From NCBI RefSeq assembly GCF_030209575.1, contig NZ_JARVRS010000001.1, forward strand, positions 1-64,000: a stretch of DNA of 64,000 nt, given 5' to 3'. Position 1 is the first letter of the stretch. Each line of letters opens with the position of its first letter. Below, piece by piece: positions 26,551-36,355 of this stretch. The notes under the pieces are model-generated. The model was given only the letters and a program-made list of their open reading frames with translations, ran no database searches and was not told where the DNA came from. The translations under genes and the position numbers were made by a program. Origin of the DNA: Leifsonia sp. fls2-241-R2A-40a (GTDB lineage Bacteria > Actinomycetota > Actinomycetes > Actinomycetales > Microbacteriaceae).

Positions 26551-28254
<1,704 letters not shown>

Positions 28255-28399
28255 GGTCTTGCTCCTTCCAAGCACAGACAGCTTGGGATGCGAACCTGAG
28301 CGTTCTATTTGCCGATGCTGTGGACGACCTTCTGCATGTCGATGACTCTCCACAACGTATCCGATGGGTTCGTTGCGAGTAAGGCCGTACCGTGGAGGC

Positions 28400-29596
28400 A
28401 TGACGATTCCCGGAGGCTGGCGCCGGGCCGCGGACGGCGCCGGGCTGCTCGGTGCCGACGGCTCCGTGCGCCCGACGATCTTCGCCGAGATGAGCGCGCT
28501 CGCGATGCAGACCGGCGCCATCAACCTCGGTCAGGGGTTCCCGGACGAGGACGGCCCGGCCGAAGTGCTCGAAGCCGCCGTGGCGGCGATCCGCGCCGGA
28601 GAGAACCAGTACCCGCCCGGGATGGGCATCGCCGACCTGCGGCTGGCGGTCGCCGAGCATCAGCGCCGCTTCTACGGGATCGACCGGGACCCGGACCGCG
28701 AGGTGCTGGTCACCGCCGGTGCGACCGAGGCCATCGCGGCCAGCCTCCTCGCGCTGCTGGAGCCGGGCGACGAGGTGGTCACCTTCGAGCCGTACTACGA
28801 CGAGTACGGCGCCGTGATCGCGCTCGCGGGCGGCGTGCACCGGACGGTCCCGCTCGAGCCTCCCGCGTTCCGACCCGACCTCGAGCGCCTGCGCGAGAGG
28901 GTGACCGACAGGACCCGCGTCATCCTCGTCAACACCCCGCACAATCCGACCGGCACGGTGCTGGATCGCGAGACGCTCCTCGCCATCGTCGAGCTCGCCG
29001 AACGGCATGACGCGATCATCGTCACCGACTCGGTCTACGAGCACCTCACGTTCGGGCCGGAGCACATCGCGATCGAGACGCTGCCCGGAGCACGCGAGCG
29101 CACGATCGCCATCTCCTCCGGCGGGAAGACGTTCAACACTACCGGCTGGAAGGTCGGCTGGCTCACGGCGCCCGCGCCGCTGGTCACCGCGGTGCTCGCC
29201 GTGAAGCAGTTCCTGACGTATGTGAACGCCGCTCCGTTCCAGCCCGCGATCGCGGCGGGGCTCCGGCTGCCCGACGCCTACTTCTCCGGGATCGCCCAGG
29301 AACTGGGCCACAAGCGGGATGTGCTGTCCGCCGGCCTGGACGCCGCCGGCTTCGACGTCCACCGGTCCGATGGGACCTACTTCGTGGTCGCCGACGCGGC
29401 CCCGCTCGGCTTCGCCGACGCGGTCGACTTCTGCCGTCGCCTGCCCGAGCTCGCCGGGGTCGTCGCCGTGCCGCTCAGCGCGTTCAGCCGCGGCGAGTAC
29501 GCGGCGCGGAACGCCTCCCTTGTCCGCTTCGCGTTCTGCAAGCGCATCGACGTCCTCGAAGAGGCCGCTCTGCGGCTCGCAGCGTTGTCCCGCTGA
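28400..29596 (+). CDS. PLP-dependent aminotransferase (class I/II)
   Basis: A 398-residue fold-type I aminotransferase. INLGQGFPDEDGP, YPPGMGIADLRLAVA, VTAGATEAI, NTPHNPTG and the Schiff-base lysine in SSGGKTFNTTGWKVGW are all present. The pattern is closest to the YbdL/kynurenine-glutamine aminotransferase and DapC-like group, which use methionine, glutamine or N-succinyl-diaminopimelate; the exact substrate is not decidable by eye. The start at 28400 was chosen with GGAGG directly upstream. It is divergent from the HtrA-like gene, across a 145-base intergenic region that likely holds both promoters. Confidence 0.92.
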   Translation: MTIPGGWRRAADGAGLLGADGSVRPTIFAEMSALAMQTGAINLGQGFPDEDGPAEVLEAAVAAIRAGENQYPPGMGIADLRLAVAEHQRRFYGIDRDPDREVLVTAGATEAIAASLLALLEPGDEVVTFEPYYDEYGAVIALAGGVHRTVPLEPPAFRPDLERLRERVTDRTRVILVNTPHNPTGTVLDRETLLAIVELAERHDAIIVTDSVYEHLTFGPEHIAIETLPGARERTIAISSGGKTFNTTGWKVGWLTAPAPLVTAVLAVKQFLTYVNAAPFQPAIAAGLRLPDAYFSGIAQELGHKRDVLSAGLDAAGFDVHRSDGTYFVVADAAPLGFADAVDFCRRLPELAGVVAVPLSAFSRGEYAARNASLVRFAFCKRIDVLEEAALRLAALSR

Positions 29597-29602
29597 GACG
29601 GG

Positions 29603-30439
29603 TCAGAGCGGCGTGACGCCGTAGCGGCGCAGCAGCAGCGCGGGGTTCCGCTCGCGGACCTCCCGCACGCGCGCGGCCGAGACCTCCGCCACCGCAACGC
29701 CCGTGGTCTCGCCGAGGGCGGCCAGGGTGACGCCCATGGGATCGACGACCGCGCTTGCTCCGACGCCGATGGCGGGCGGATGGTCGGCCGCCGCCACGTA
29801 CAGCGTGTTCTCGATGGCGCGCGCAGCGAGCAGCGTCGTCCAGTGGAACTCCTTGAGCGGGCCGCGCACCCACTCGGCAGGCACGGCGACGAGGTCCGCT
29901 CCGGCGTCCGCCAGCCGGCGCGTCACCTCCGGGAACCGCAGGTCGTAGCAGGTCTGCAGCCCGACGGTCAGGCCGTCGACCGGGAACGTCTGCGGAGCGT
30001 CCAGCGGTCCGGCGACCACCCACTCGGACTCGCGCGCCCCGAAGGCGTCGTACAGGTGCTGCTTGCGGTACGTGGCCACGACATCCCCCGACGGGCCGAC
30101 CGCGACGAGAGTGTTCGAGAACTTCTTGGACTCGTCCGTCCGCTCCACCAGTCCGGCGACGACGAAGACATCGTGCTCCCGCGCAGCGGCGGCGAGGGCG
30201 CCGACGAACTCGCCGTCGAGCGGCTCGGAGTGACGGGCGAACGACGGTCCCAGCGGGTCGGTGAAGTAGGAGGCGTACTCCGGGAGGATCACGAGGCGGG
30301 CCCCGCGGGACGCGGCGACCGCGATCAGCCCGGCCACCACATCCCGGTTGTGGACGCGGTCGTCACCGGGCGCGAACTGCGCGACCGCGACGACGATCGT
30401 GCGGTCGTCGATGGTCAGCTCCGCCGGCCGGTCGGTCAC
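29603..30439 (-). CDS. carbon-nitrogen hydrolase (nitrilase superfamily)
   Basis: A 278-residue omega-amidase/amidohydrolase-like enzyme that cleaves C-N bonds of amides or carbamoyl compounds. The catalytic Glu-Lys-Cys triad is visible in ILPEYAS, YRKQHLYDAFG and LQTCYDLRFPE. It is the last gene of the seven-gene operon; the GTG start at 30439 overlaps the kinase stop by 4 bases. Being translationally coupled to a histidine kinase is unusual for this family and suggests that it acts in the same pathway as the upstream ATP-grasp, PHP and PIG-L genes. Confidence 0.92.
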   Translation of the reverse strand: MTDRPAELTIDDRTIVVAVAQFAPGDDRVHNRDVVAGLIAVAASRGARLVILPEYASYFTDPLGPSFARHSEPLDGEFVGALAAAAREHDVFVVAGLVERTDESKKFSNTLVAVGPSGDVVATYRKQHLYDAFGARESEWVVAGPLDAPQTFPVDGLTVGLQTCYDLRFPEVTRRLADAGADLVAVPAEWVRGPLKEFHWTTLLAARAIENTLYVAAADHPPAIGVGASAVVDPMGVTLAALGETTGVAVAEVSAARVREVRERNPALLLRRYGVTPL

Positions 30440-32214
30440 GGCGCCAGCTCCGCGGTCGGGATGGCTTCGGTCACGGGCCGGGGCGTGCGGACCGGGAGCA
30501 CGATGCTGATCGAGGTCCCGACGCCTTCCTCGCTGGCGATGTCGAGGCGGCCGCCGTGGGCGGTCACGATCGCCTTGGTGATCGTGAGCCCGAGACCGAC
30601 CCCCGGGACCGCGTTCCGCGTCGCCGTGGAGGCGCGGAAGAACCGCTGCGACAGCTGGCTCAGCTCAACGGCCGGGATGCCGATCCCGGTGTCGGTCACC
30701 GCGATGACCGCCTGATCGCCCTGGGAGCGGACCGACACCGTGACCGTGCCGCCCGACGGCGTGAACTTCAGAGCGTTGGAGACCAGGTTGTCGACGGCCT
30801 GGCCGAGACGGACCGTGTCGCCGCGGACCTCCAGCGGCAGCTCGGGGACATCGCTGACCAGGGTCACGCCCGCGTTCCCGGCCACCGGCCGGGCCGATTC
30901 GACGGAGGCCGAGACCACGCCGCCCAGGTCGACGTCCTTGATGTCGAGCGGGAAGCGGCCCGACTCCACCTGCGCGGTGAACAGCAGGTCGCCGACCAGG
31001 CGGAGCAGCCGGTGGGCGTTGCGCTCGGCGACGGCCAGGTACTGCAGCTGCTCGTCCGACAGCGGGGCGTCCTCGTCGTCGCGCATGAGCTCCAGGTAGC
31101 CGAGGATCGAGCTGAGGGGCGTGCGGAGCTCGTGCGAGATCAGGCCGACGAACTCGTCCTTGAGCCGGGCGAACTCGCGCGCCTGCGTCATGTCGGTCGC
31201 CACGAAGATGAAGCCGACGCGGTGGCCGTTCTCATCCAGGCGCGGCGTGGCCGCGACCTGCACGGCGACGCGCTTGCCGTCGGGCCGCACGTACGTCCAG
31301 TCGCGCACATCGGCCGACCCGGCGCGGACGGTGTCGACCAGCGCGGAGAAGTCGTCGATGCTGGACACGGTGGTGAACCGGGCATCCATGTCCCGAAGCC
31401 GCTGATCGATCTCCTCGTGCAGGTGGAAGTCGATGACATGGTGCTTGGCATCGAGCACCTGCTTCTCGGTGAGGCCGAGCATCTTCTCGGCGCCCGGATT
31501 CCAGACGTCGATCAGGCCGTCGAGGTCGGTGCCGATCACCGACTGCTCGGTGACCGCGTTCCAGATGCTCTGGATGAGACGGTTCGCCGTCTTCAGGCGC
31601 GCTTCGTTGAGCACCAGCTCGTCCTGAGCGGTGACCGCCTGTGCGAGGAGCATCTCCTGCTTGGCGTTGGATTCCTGCGCGGAGTGAAGTTGGATGCGCA
31701 TCCGGTGCGCGAGCTCGTTGATGACGATGGCGACGATCAGGTAGATGACCGGCGAGAAGAAGGCCCGGACGATCTCGCCGGACGTCCGCCCGTCCCCGTC
31801 CAGGACGAGCGGGGCGAGCAGCACGACGAAGGTGGTGAGCGCCGCGATGAGGATGTTGATGCGCCCCTCCTCGGACGCGATCCAGACGAAGGGCAGGAGG
31901 GTCAGCACCACGAACGGGGAGGCGGACGAACCCGTGCCCAGGCGCAGGAGTCCTACCGCCAGCAACGACAACGTCGGGACGATGACCGCCCACTCCTGGT
32001 GGAAGCGACGCCACGGAACCGCGAACGACAGGATGGACGCGACGGCCGCCAGGGCGATGCCCGCGAGGAACTCCGTGACGTCGGTGACCGGTACCCCGTT
32101 GGGAACCGCGGCGATCAGTGCCGCGATCGCGAAGCCGATGATCGTCGGAATCTGCTTCATGAAGGCGGACGGCGAGTCGATCGGGAGGCGGCTCAGCCAG
32201 CGGTCGAAGGTCAT
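30436..32214 (-). CDS. membrane PAS-domain sensor histidine kinase
   Basis: A 592-residue hybrid-free sensor kinase. Five or six transmembrane helices fill residues 20-185 without a large external domain, so it probably senses membrane or intracellular cues. A coiled linker follows (IQLHSAQESNAKQEMLL), then a PAS/PAC domain at about 225-350 (SVIGTDLDGLIDVWNPGAEK). HisKA has the phospho-acceptor His361 in ISHELRTPLS. HATPase_c carries the N-box DNLVSNALKF, the G1 box DTGIGIP and GVGLGLTITK. It overlaps the receiver gene upstream and the hydrolase downstream by 4 bases each. Confidence 0.95.
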   Translation of the reverse strand: MTFDRWLSRLPIDSPSAFMKQIPTIIGFAIAALIAAVPNGVPVTDVTEFLAGIALAAVASILSFAVPWRRFHQEWAVIVPTLSLLAVGLLRLGTGSSASPFVVLTLLPFVWIASEEGRINILIAALTTFVVLLAPLVLDGDGRTSGEIVRAFFSPVIYLIVAIVINELAHRMRIQLHSAQESNAKQEMLLAQAVTAQDELVLNEARLKTANRLIQSIWNAVTEQSVIGTDLDGLIDVWNPGAEKMLGLTEKQVLDAKHHVIDFHLHEEIDQRLRDMDARFTTVSSIDDFSALVDTVRAGSADVRDWTYVRPDGKRVAVQVAATPRLDENGHRVGFIFVATDMTQAREFARLKDEFVGLISHELRTPLSSILGYLELMRDDEDAPLSDEQLQYLAVAERNAHRLLRLVGDLLFTAQVESGRFPLDIKDVDLGGVVSASVESARPVAGNAGVTLVSDVPELPLEVRGDTVRLGQAVDNLVSNALKFTPSGGTVTVSVRSQGDQAVIAVTDTGIGIPAVELSQLSQRFFRASTATRNAVPGVGLGLTITKAIVTAHGGRLDIASEEGVGTSISIVLPVRTPRPVTEAIPTAELAP

Positions 32215-32624
32215 GCGGGCTCCCCCAGCTGCAACATCTCGCGGATGCGGGTCGAGAGCGCCCGCGGACTGAACGGCTTCACGAGGAAGCTGTCCGACCG
32301 GTCGGCCACCACGCCGTGGTCGGTCAGCAGCTGCACGGAGGCCGACACCATGAGGATCAGCGTCGAACGGGTCGCATCGTCGGCGCGGATGGCCTCGGCC
32401 ACCTCCACGCCGTTGAGTCCGGGCATCGAGATGTCGAGGACGGCGAGGTCGATGTCACCGGACTGGACCGCGGTGAGCGCGGCGCGGCCGTTGTCGACGG
32501 CGGCGACGATGTCCACACCGGCCCGCTTCGCCGCGATGGTCATCAGGCCGCGGATGTCGTCGTCGTCGTCCGCGATCACGACGCGCTTGGCGCGCCCGGC
32601 GACGGCGTCGGAGACCTCAGACAT
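32211..32624 (-). CDS. single-domain response regulator
   Basis: A 137-residue protein that is only a receiver domain. The acidic pocket is VVIADDDDDI, the phospho-acceptor is Asp64 in LAVLDISMPGLNG, the switch residue is Ser in LILMVSAS, and the lysine is in FLVKPFSP. No output domain follows, so it must act by protein-protein contact or as part of a phosphorelay. It overlaps the cognate kinase gene by 4 bases and the small membrane gene upstream by 8. A second receiver sits on the PIG-L fusion in the same operon, so the kinase may have two targets. Confidence 0.95.
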   Translation of the reverse strand: MSEVSDAVAGRAKRVVIADDDDDIRGLMTIAAKRAGVDIVAAVDNGRAALTAVQSGDIDLAVLDISMPGLNGVEVAEAIRADDATRSTLILMVSASVQLLTDHGVVADRSDSFLVKPFSPRALSTRIREMLQLGEPA

Positions 32625-32775
32625 GCAGGAACACCACCCGCACGACGACGATCGCTGCGCAGATCAGCAGGGCGATGCCTCCGTAGAGGGGCAGCCGGTA
32701 CTCCCAGCGGCGGTTGCGCTCCAGTTCGGCCTGGAGCTGCTCCCGCAGCTCTGCCGAGGGTTCGACGGGGCTCAT
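32617..32775 (-). CDS. 52-residue single-pass membrane protein
   Basis: A very short gene between the PHP and receiver genes. Residues 1-27 are charged and helical (ELREQLQAELERNRRWEY); residues 29-50 form one transmembrane helix (PLYGGIALLICAAIVVVRVV). The ATG overlaps the PHP stop by 4 bases and its stop overlaps the receiver start by 8, which is strong evidence that it is translated. It could be a kinase accessory or membrane tether; no homologous family is recognised. Confidence 0.75.
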   Translation of the reverse strand: MSPVEPSAELREQLQAELERNRRWEYRLPLYGGIALLICAAIVVVRVVFLHV

Positions 32776-33545
32776 CGTGCATCCTCCGTTGCGGTTCCGA
32801 CGCGTGCGGCGGCCGCGTCGAGCAGGGCGGGCACGCGGTCGTAGCGCCCGACATCCGTGGCGATGTGGCTGTCCGTTGAGGCAACGATACGCGCGCCGGC
32901 GGCCAGAAGCGCGGCGATGGCGTCGGGCCCCGGGCAGTTCCACTTCTCGTTGACTTCGACGATGGTGCCGGTCGCCGCTGCCGCCTGCGCCCAGGCGGTC
33001 AGCCGCTCGGCTCCGAGCTGCGACTCGTCCAGTCCGACCTTCGGCAGGATCGAGAACCAATGCGCCAGCTGCGCGTGCGGCGTGCGCTCCATCGTGCGGA
33101 TGCTGGCCTCGATGAGCAGGTCGAGCGCGTCGTCGTCGGCGAGGCCCGCATCCAGTCGCTCGCGCGTCGCGCGAGGGGACCACGGACCGTCGGTGCCGGG
33201 GAACTGGTGGTCGCCGATGACGATCGCATCCACTCCGGCACCACCGCTGAGCAGACCGGGCGGCGTGTCGACAGCGCCGGAGGCGTCGAGCAGCTTGGCC
33301 TCGACGCCGGTCACGACGGTCAGCCCCTCCGGGAGGCGCTCTGCCGCGACCGCGCTCAGGAACTCGGGGACCCAGGTGGTGGATGCGCGCACGTGGTCGG
33401 TGAGGCGGATGGTCACGAGCCCCGCGGCCGAAGCGGCGGCGATGTTCTCGGCAAGGGTGCTCTGCGCGTCGTCCGAGAAGGTCGAGTGGACGTGGAAATC
33501 GCCGCCCAGCAGCGCGGGCAGCCGGCCGGCCTCCGTCCCGCTCAC
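32772..33545 (-). CDS. PHP-domain phosphoesterase
   Basis: A 257-residue metal-dependent phosphoesterase of the PHP superfamily, with histidinol-phosphatase-like order of ligands. GDFHVHSTFSDD, RLTDHVR, TGVEAKL, VIGDHQFP, LAHWFSI, VNEKWNCPG and ASTDSHIATDVG supply the expected His/Asp/Glu metal sites, and all appear intact. Substrate is unknown; histidinol phosphate, nucleotides and inositol-like phosphates are family possibilities. It overlaps the ATP-grasp gene by 4 bases upstream and the small membrane gene by 4 downstream. Confidence 0.92.
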   Translation of the reverse strand: MSGTEAGRLPALLGGDFHVHSTFSDDAQSTLAENIAAASAAGLVTIRLTDHVRASTTWVPEFLSAVAAERLPEGLTVVTGVEAKLLDASGAVDTPPGLLSGGAGVDAIVIGDHQFPGTDGPWSPRATRERLDAGLADDDALDLLIEASIRTMERTPHAQLAHWFSILPKVGLDESQLGAERLTAWAQAAAATGTIVEVNEKWNCPGPDAIAALLAAGARIVASTDSHIATDVGRYDRVPALLDAAAARVGTATEDAR

Positions 33546-34555
33546 TCCTCGGTACCCTCCGTGTGCGCCGCGTTGTCGGAGATCAGCACGTCGGCGGGGC
33601 TCAGGAAGACGTCCTCCAGGAACCGCACGTTGGCCAGCTCCTCGAAGTCGACGGCCGAGGGCACCGGGCGCCCCAGCACGAGGTCGAGGAGCAGAGACGG
33701 CATGTCGACGCCCGCCGCGATGGTGAGCGGCATCGCGCCCGGGAAGCGCGGGTTCACCTCCAGAAGGGCGGGGACGCCGTCGGAGCTGTACCGCAGCTGC
33801 ACGTTCGCGACGCCCGTGAGACCGATGGCGCGGGCGACCGCAGCGGCCGTGTCCGACAGCTCGGGCCGGCGGACCGTGCGGCCGGCGATCGAGACCCCGG
33901 AGTCGACGCGCTCACGGGAGCGCGGCACCGCGGCGATGACGTTGCCGTCGAGGCCGGCGATGACATCCACCGAGAACTCCTCGCCGGGCAGGTTCTCCTG
34001 GATGATGATGCTCTCGTCCGTGCCGAGCGCCTCCAGGGTCCCGCGATCCGGGATCAGGCGGACGCCGCGCGAGCCGGCCCCGCTGCGCGGTTTGATGATC
34101 ACCGGGAAGCTCCAGTCGGCTCCCACGCCCTCGCGGTTCAGGAGGTGCGTCTCGGGAATCCGGGCCCGGCCATCGACCCGCTGCACCAGCCGGAACTTGT
34201 CGAGGCAGGTGACGAGCGTGTCGTGCGAGGGCGCGGCGAGCGTCGTGCCGACCGCCTCCAGTTCGTCGCGGCGCGCGGCAAGGCCGGGCAGTTCGACGTC
34301 GACCGTCGAGAAGAGCACGTCGATGCCGTCCTCGCTGCTCATCGCGATCAGCGCATCCACGAAACCGTCGGAGCGGCCCGGCGGCACGATGCGGCGACGG
34401 CCCTCCTCGACGAGGTACAGGCCGCTGGCCCACCCGTCCATGTCGGCGGCGTAGACCTCCACGTCGTCCCGTGCGAGGAGCGAGCGGATCACCGCGACGC
34501 CGGCCGGGCCTCCAGCGCCCGTGACCAGGACGCGGGTGCGGGGGGTGTCGGTCAT
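33542..34555 (-). CDS. ATP-grasp ligase (carbamoyl-phosphate-synthase-like fold)
   Basis: A 337-residue ATP-grasp enzyme that would join a carboxylate to an amine or thiol through an acyl-phosphate. The pre-ATP-grasp domain starts VLVTGAGGPAGVAVIRSLL. The ATP-binding half has FPVIIKPRSGAGSRGV, IIQENLPGEEFSVDV and ALLEVNPRFPG with the metal ligands Glu and Asn. It resembles the stand-alone ligases found in surface-sugar and natural-product clusters. Overlaps of 4 bases with the PIG-L fusion upstream and the PHP gene downstream place it in one operon. Confidence 0.92.
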   Translation of the reverse strand: MTDTPRTRVLVTGAGGPAGVAVIRSLLARDDVEVYAADMDGWASGLYLVEEGRRRIVPPGRSDGFVDALIAMSSEDGIDVLFSTVDVELPGLAARRDELEAVGTTLAAPSHDTLVTCLDKFRLVQRVDGRARIPETHLLNREGVGADWSFPVIIKPRSGAGSRGVRLIPDRGTLEALGTDESIIIQENLPGEEFSVDVIAGLDGNVIAAVPRSRERVDSGVSIAGRTVRRPELSDTAAAVARAIGLTGVANVQLRYSSDGVPALLEVNPRFPGAMPLTIAAGVDMPSLLLDLVLGRPVPSAVDFEELANVRFLEDVFLSPADVLISDNAAHTEGTEE

Positions 34556-35625
34556 TCAGCGGTCCTGTTCACTCGGATGCGGGCGTCGGTCTGGAGGGAT
34601 GAGGCGGGCACGGAGATGTCCGCCGTGTCGCGCATCACCTCCAGGGGTTCGCAGTTCTTACCGCCGCCGAAGCGCGACCAGTAGCGGGCCGTGGCGAGGA
34701 CGAAGTCCGGCTCGAGGTAGTCCCGCAACTCGGTCTGCGACCGGAAGCAGTCGATCAGCTGCAACTTGGTCGCGGTGAACCCGTCGATGGGGACGAAGCG
34801 CGTCGGGCGGAAGTCGATGGTCGCCGAGGGGCTCTGGAAGCAGCACACCGTGCGGACCGAGCGGGTGGCGACGACGGTCGCGGCGTGCACGGCGCGGTGA
34901 TCCTGGTGGCGGTCGTGCGAGGAGTGCGTGTAGACGATGTCCGGCTGGACTTCGGCGACGACGCGCTCGATGATGCTGACCGTCGGGTCGGCGGCCGAGA
35001 TGTGCGTGTCCTCGAGGTCCTCCAGGAAGAGGCGTGCGCCCAGCAGCTCGGCCGACGCGAGCGACTCGTGCTGGCGGTCGTCGACGTCGCCGCCGCGAGC
35101 GCCCCGCGAGAGCGTGAGGATGACCACCTGGTTGCCGGCTTCGCGGTGCGCGGCGAGGATGCCGCCGACGCCGATCTCCACGTCATCCGGATGCGCGCCG
35201 ACGGCGAGGACCACCTGCTGGCGTTTCGCGGCCCGCTTCACGCGTCCCTCGGCGGCGAGGCGGTTGACGATGGCGACGAGCTCGGCCGATGCGACCGGCT
35301 TGGTGAGGAACTCGTCGGCCTGAGCGCGCAGCGCGGACACGGCGTAATCGACGGAGACGTGCGCGGTCATGACCACAACGGGCATGCCCGGGTACTGGCT
35401 GCGGAGCTCCTTGAGCAGGTCGAGACCGGAGATGCCGGGCATCTCGATGTCGGTGATGACGAGGTCGGGCTCGAACGCCGCGATCTCCGACAGGGCTATG
35501 GAGGGATCGGTGACCGCGATCGCGACCGCATCCGCTCGTTTCTCCAGGATGGTCTTCATGAAGAAGGCCACATCCGGGTCGTCTTCGACCACGACAACCC
35601 GGTACTTCGTCACGACACTCGCCAT
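34552..35625 (-). CDS. receiver domain fused to PIG-L (LmbE) deacetylase
   Basis: A 357-residue two-domain protein. Residues 8-125 are a CheY-like receiver with acidic pocket Glu14-Asp16, phospho-acceptor Asp59 (LVITDIEMPG), Thr87 and Lys109. Residues 137-345 are a PIG-L/LmbE zinc deacetylase: AHPDDVEIG gives His145 and Asp148 as ligands and Asp147 as probable base, and HDRHQDHRAVH gives the third ligand His243. This family removes acetyl groups from N-acetyl-glucosamine derivatives (for example MshB). Phosphorylation of Asp59 would be expected to control deacetylation. It is the first gene of the seven-gene operon; ATG 35625 has AGGGGATG upstream. Confidence 0.93.
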   Translation of the reverse strand: MASVVTKYRVVVVEDDPDVAFFMKTILEKRADAVAIAVTDPSIALSEIAAFEPDLVITDIEMPGISGLDLLKELRSQYPGMPVVVMTAHVSVDYAVSALRAQADEFLTKPVASAELVAIVNRLAAEGRVKRAAKRQQVVLAVGAHPDDVEIGVGGILAAHREAGNQVVILTLSRGARGGDVDDRQHESLASAELLGARLFLEDLEDTHISAADPTVSIIERVVAEVQPDIVYTHSSHDRHQDHRAVHAATVVATRSVRTVCCFQSPSATIDFRPTRFVPIDGFTATKLQLIDCFRSQTELRDYLEPDFVLATARYWSRFGGGKNCEPLEVMRDTADISVPASSLQTDARIRVNRTAE

Positions 35626-35701
35626 CGCATCCCCTATCTCGGAACGACTCTAGTAGGACGACCGGTTCACACGGCGGACGCGCCCGGGTGCGTGTTCGCG
35701 A

Positions 35702-35731
35702 TTTCACGCCGCCCCGATCCCGTGCTAGAGT
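35702..35731 (+). promoter_or_regulatory. candidate promoter of the initiator tRNA gene
   Basis: TTTCAC (35702-35707) and TAGAGT (35726-35731) are spaced by 18 bases and end 12 bases before the tRNA. TAGAGT fits a TANNNT -10 box; the -35 hexamer is only a partial match. Confidence 0.4.
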
Positions 35732-35743
35732 TTCTTCTTGTGC

Positions 35744-35817
35744 CGCGGGGTGGAGCAGCTCGGTAGCTCGCTGGGCTCATAACCCAGAGGTCGTAGGTTC
35801 AAATCCTGCCCCCGCAA
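35744..35817 (+). tRNA. initiator tRNA-fMet (anticodon CAU)
   Basis: The acceptor stem CGCGGGG pairs with CCCCGCA, leaving the C1-A72 mismatch that marks bacterial initiator tRNA. The anticodon stem CTGGG/CCCAG has the three consecutive GC pairs required for P-site selection, around loop CTCATAA. The T-loop is GGTTCAAATCC. CCA is not encoded. Confidence 0.96.
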
Positions 35818-35822
35818 CAAGA

Positions 35823-35861
35823 AAGGCCCCCTGACCGGGGATTCTCCGGTCAGGGGGCCTT
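35823..35861 (+). terminator. strong hairpin after tRNA-fMet
   Basis: AAGGCCCCCTGACCGG (35823-35838) and its exact complement (35846-35861) form a 16-bp stem with loop GGATTCT, five bases after the tRNA. It is a clear intrinsic-terminator stem, with only a weak T-tract behind it. Confidence 0.85.
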
Positions 35862-35902
35862 GTCCATTCTGGCTTGTTCCCCGGCTCGGTAGCATTCGAC
35901 GC

Positions 35903-36340
35903 ATGGGAATCAGATTCGAGAACGTCGGCATCGCGGTCCGCGATCTCGATGAGGCGATCTCCTTCTTCACCGATCTCGGTCTCACCGTCGTCGGGCGCGA
36001 CACCGTGAGCGGCGACTGGGCCGACACCGCCGTCGGCCTGGACGGCAACCACGCCAGGATCGCGATGCTCCAGACGCCCGAGGGCGACGGCCGCCTCGAA
36101 TTGTTCGAGTATCTGCACCCGGACGCGATCGAGACCGAGCCGACGCTGCCGCACGAGACCGGGATGCACCGGGTCGCCTTCTCCGTCGACGACATCGACG
36201 AGGCGCTCGCGATCGCCGCGACGCACGGCTGCCACCCGCTCCGCGGGGTCGCGACCTACGAGGACGTCTACAAGCTGACGTACCTGCGCGGGCCGAGCGG
36301 CATCCTGGTCATGCTCGCGCAGGCGCTGAAGAACGACTGA
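35903..36340 (+). CDS. VOC family protein (glyoxalase/epimerase-like)
   Basis: A 145-residue vicinal-oxygen-chelate protein with two beta-alpha-beta-beta-beta modules. The first starts FENVGIAVRDLDEAISFFTDLG, where the usual metal His is Asn-Val, and carries LELFEYLHP. The second has MHRVAFSVDDIDEALA with an intact His. GPSGILVMLAQ replaces the terminal Glu ligand seen in active enzymes. Metal binding may therefore be incomplete; it could be a binding protein or an enzyme on another metal set. Convergent with the trypsin-PLC gene, whose stop is 15 bases away. Confidence 0.87.
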   Translation: MGIRFENVGIAVRDLDEAISFFTDLGLTVVGRDTVSGDWADTAVGLDGNHARIAMLQTPEGDGRLELFEYLHPDAIETEPTLPHETGMHRVAFSVDDIDEALAIAATHGCHPLRGVATYEDVYKLTYLRGPSGILVMLAQALKND

Positions 36341-36355
36341 CACCGCTGCGGCCGG

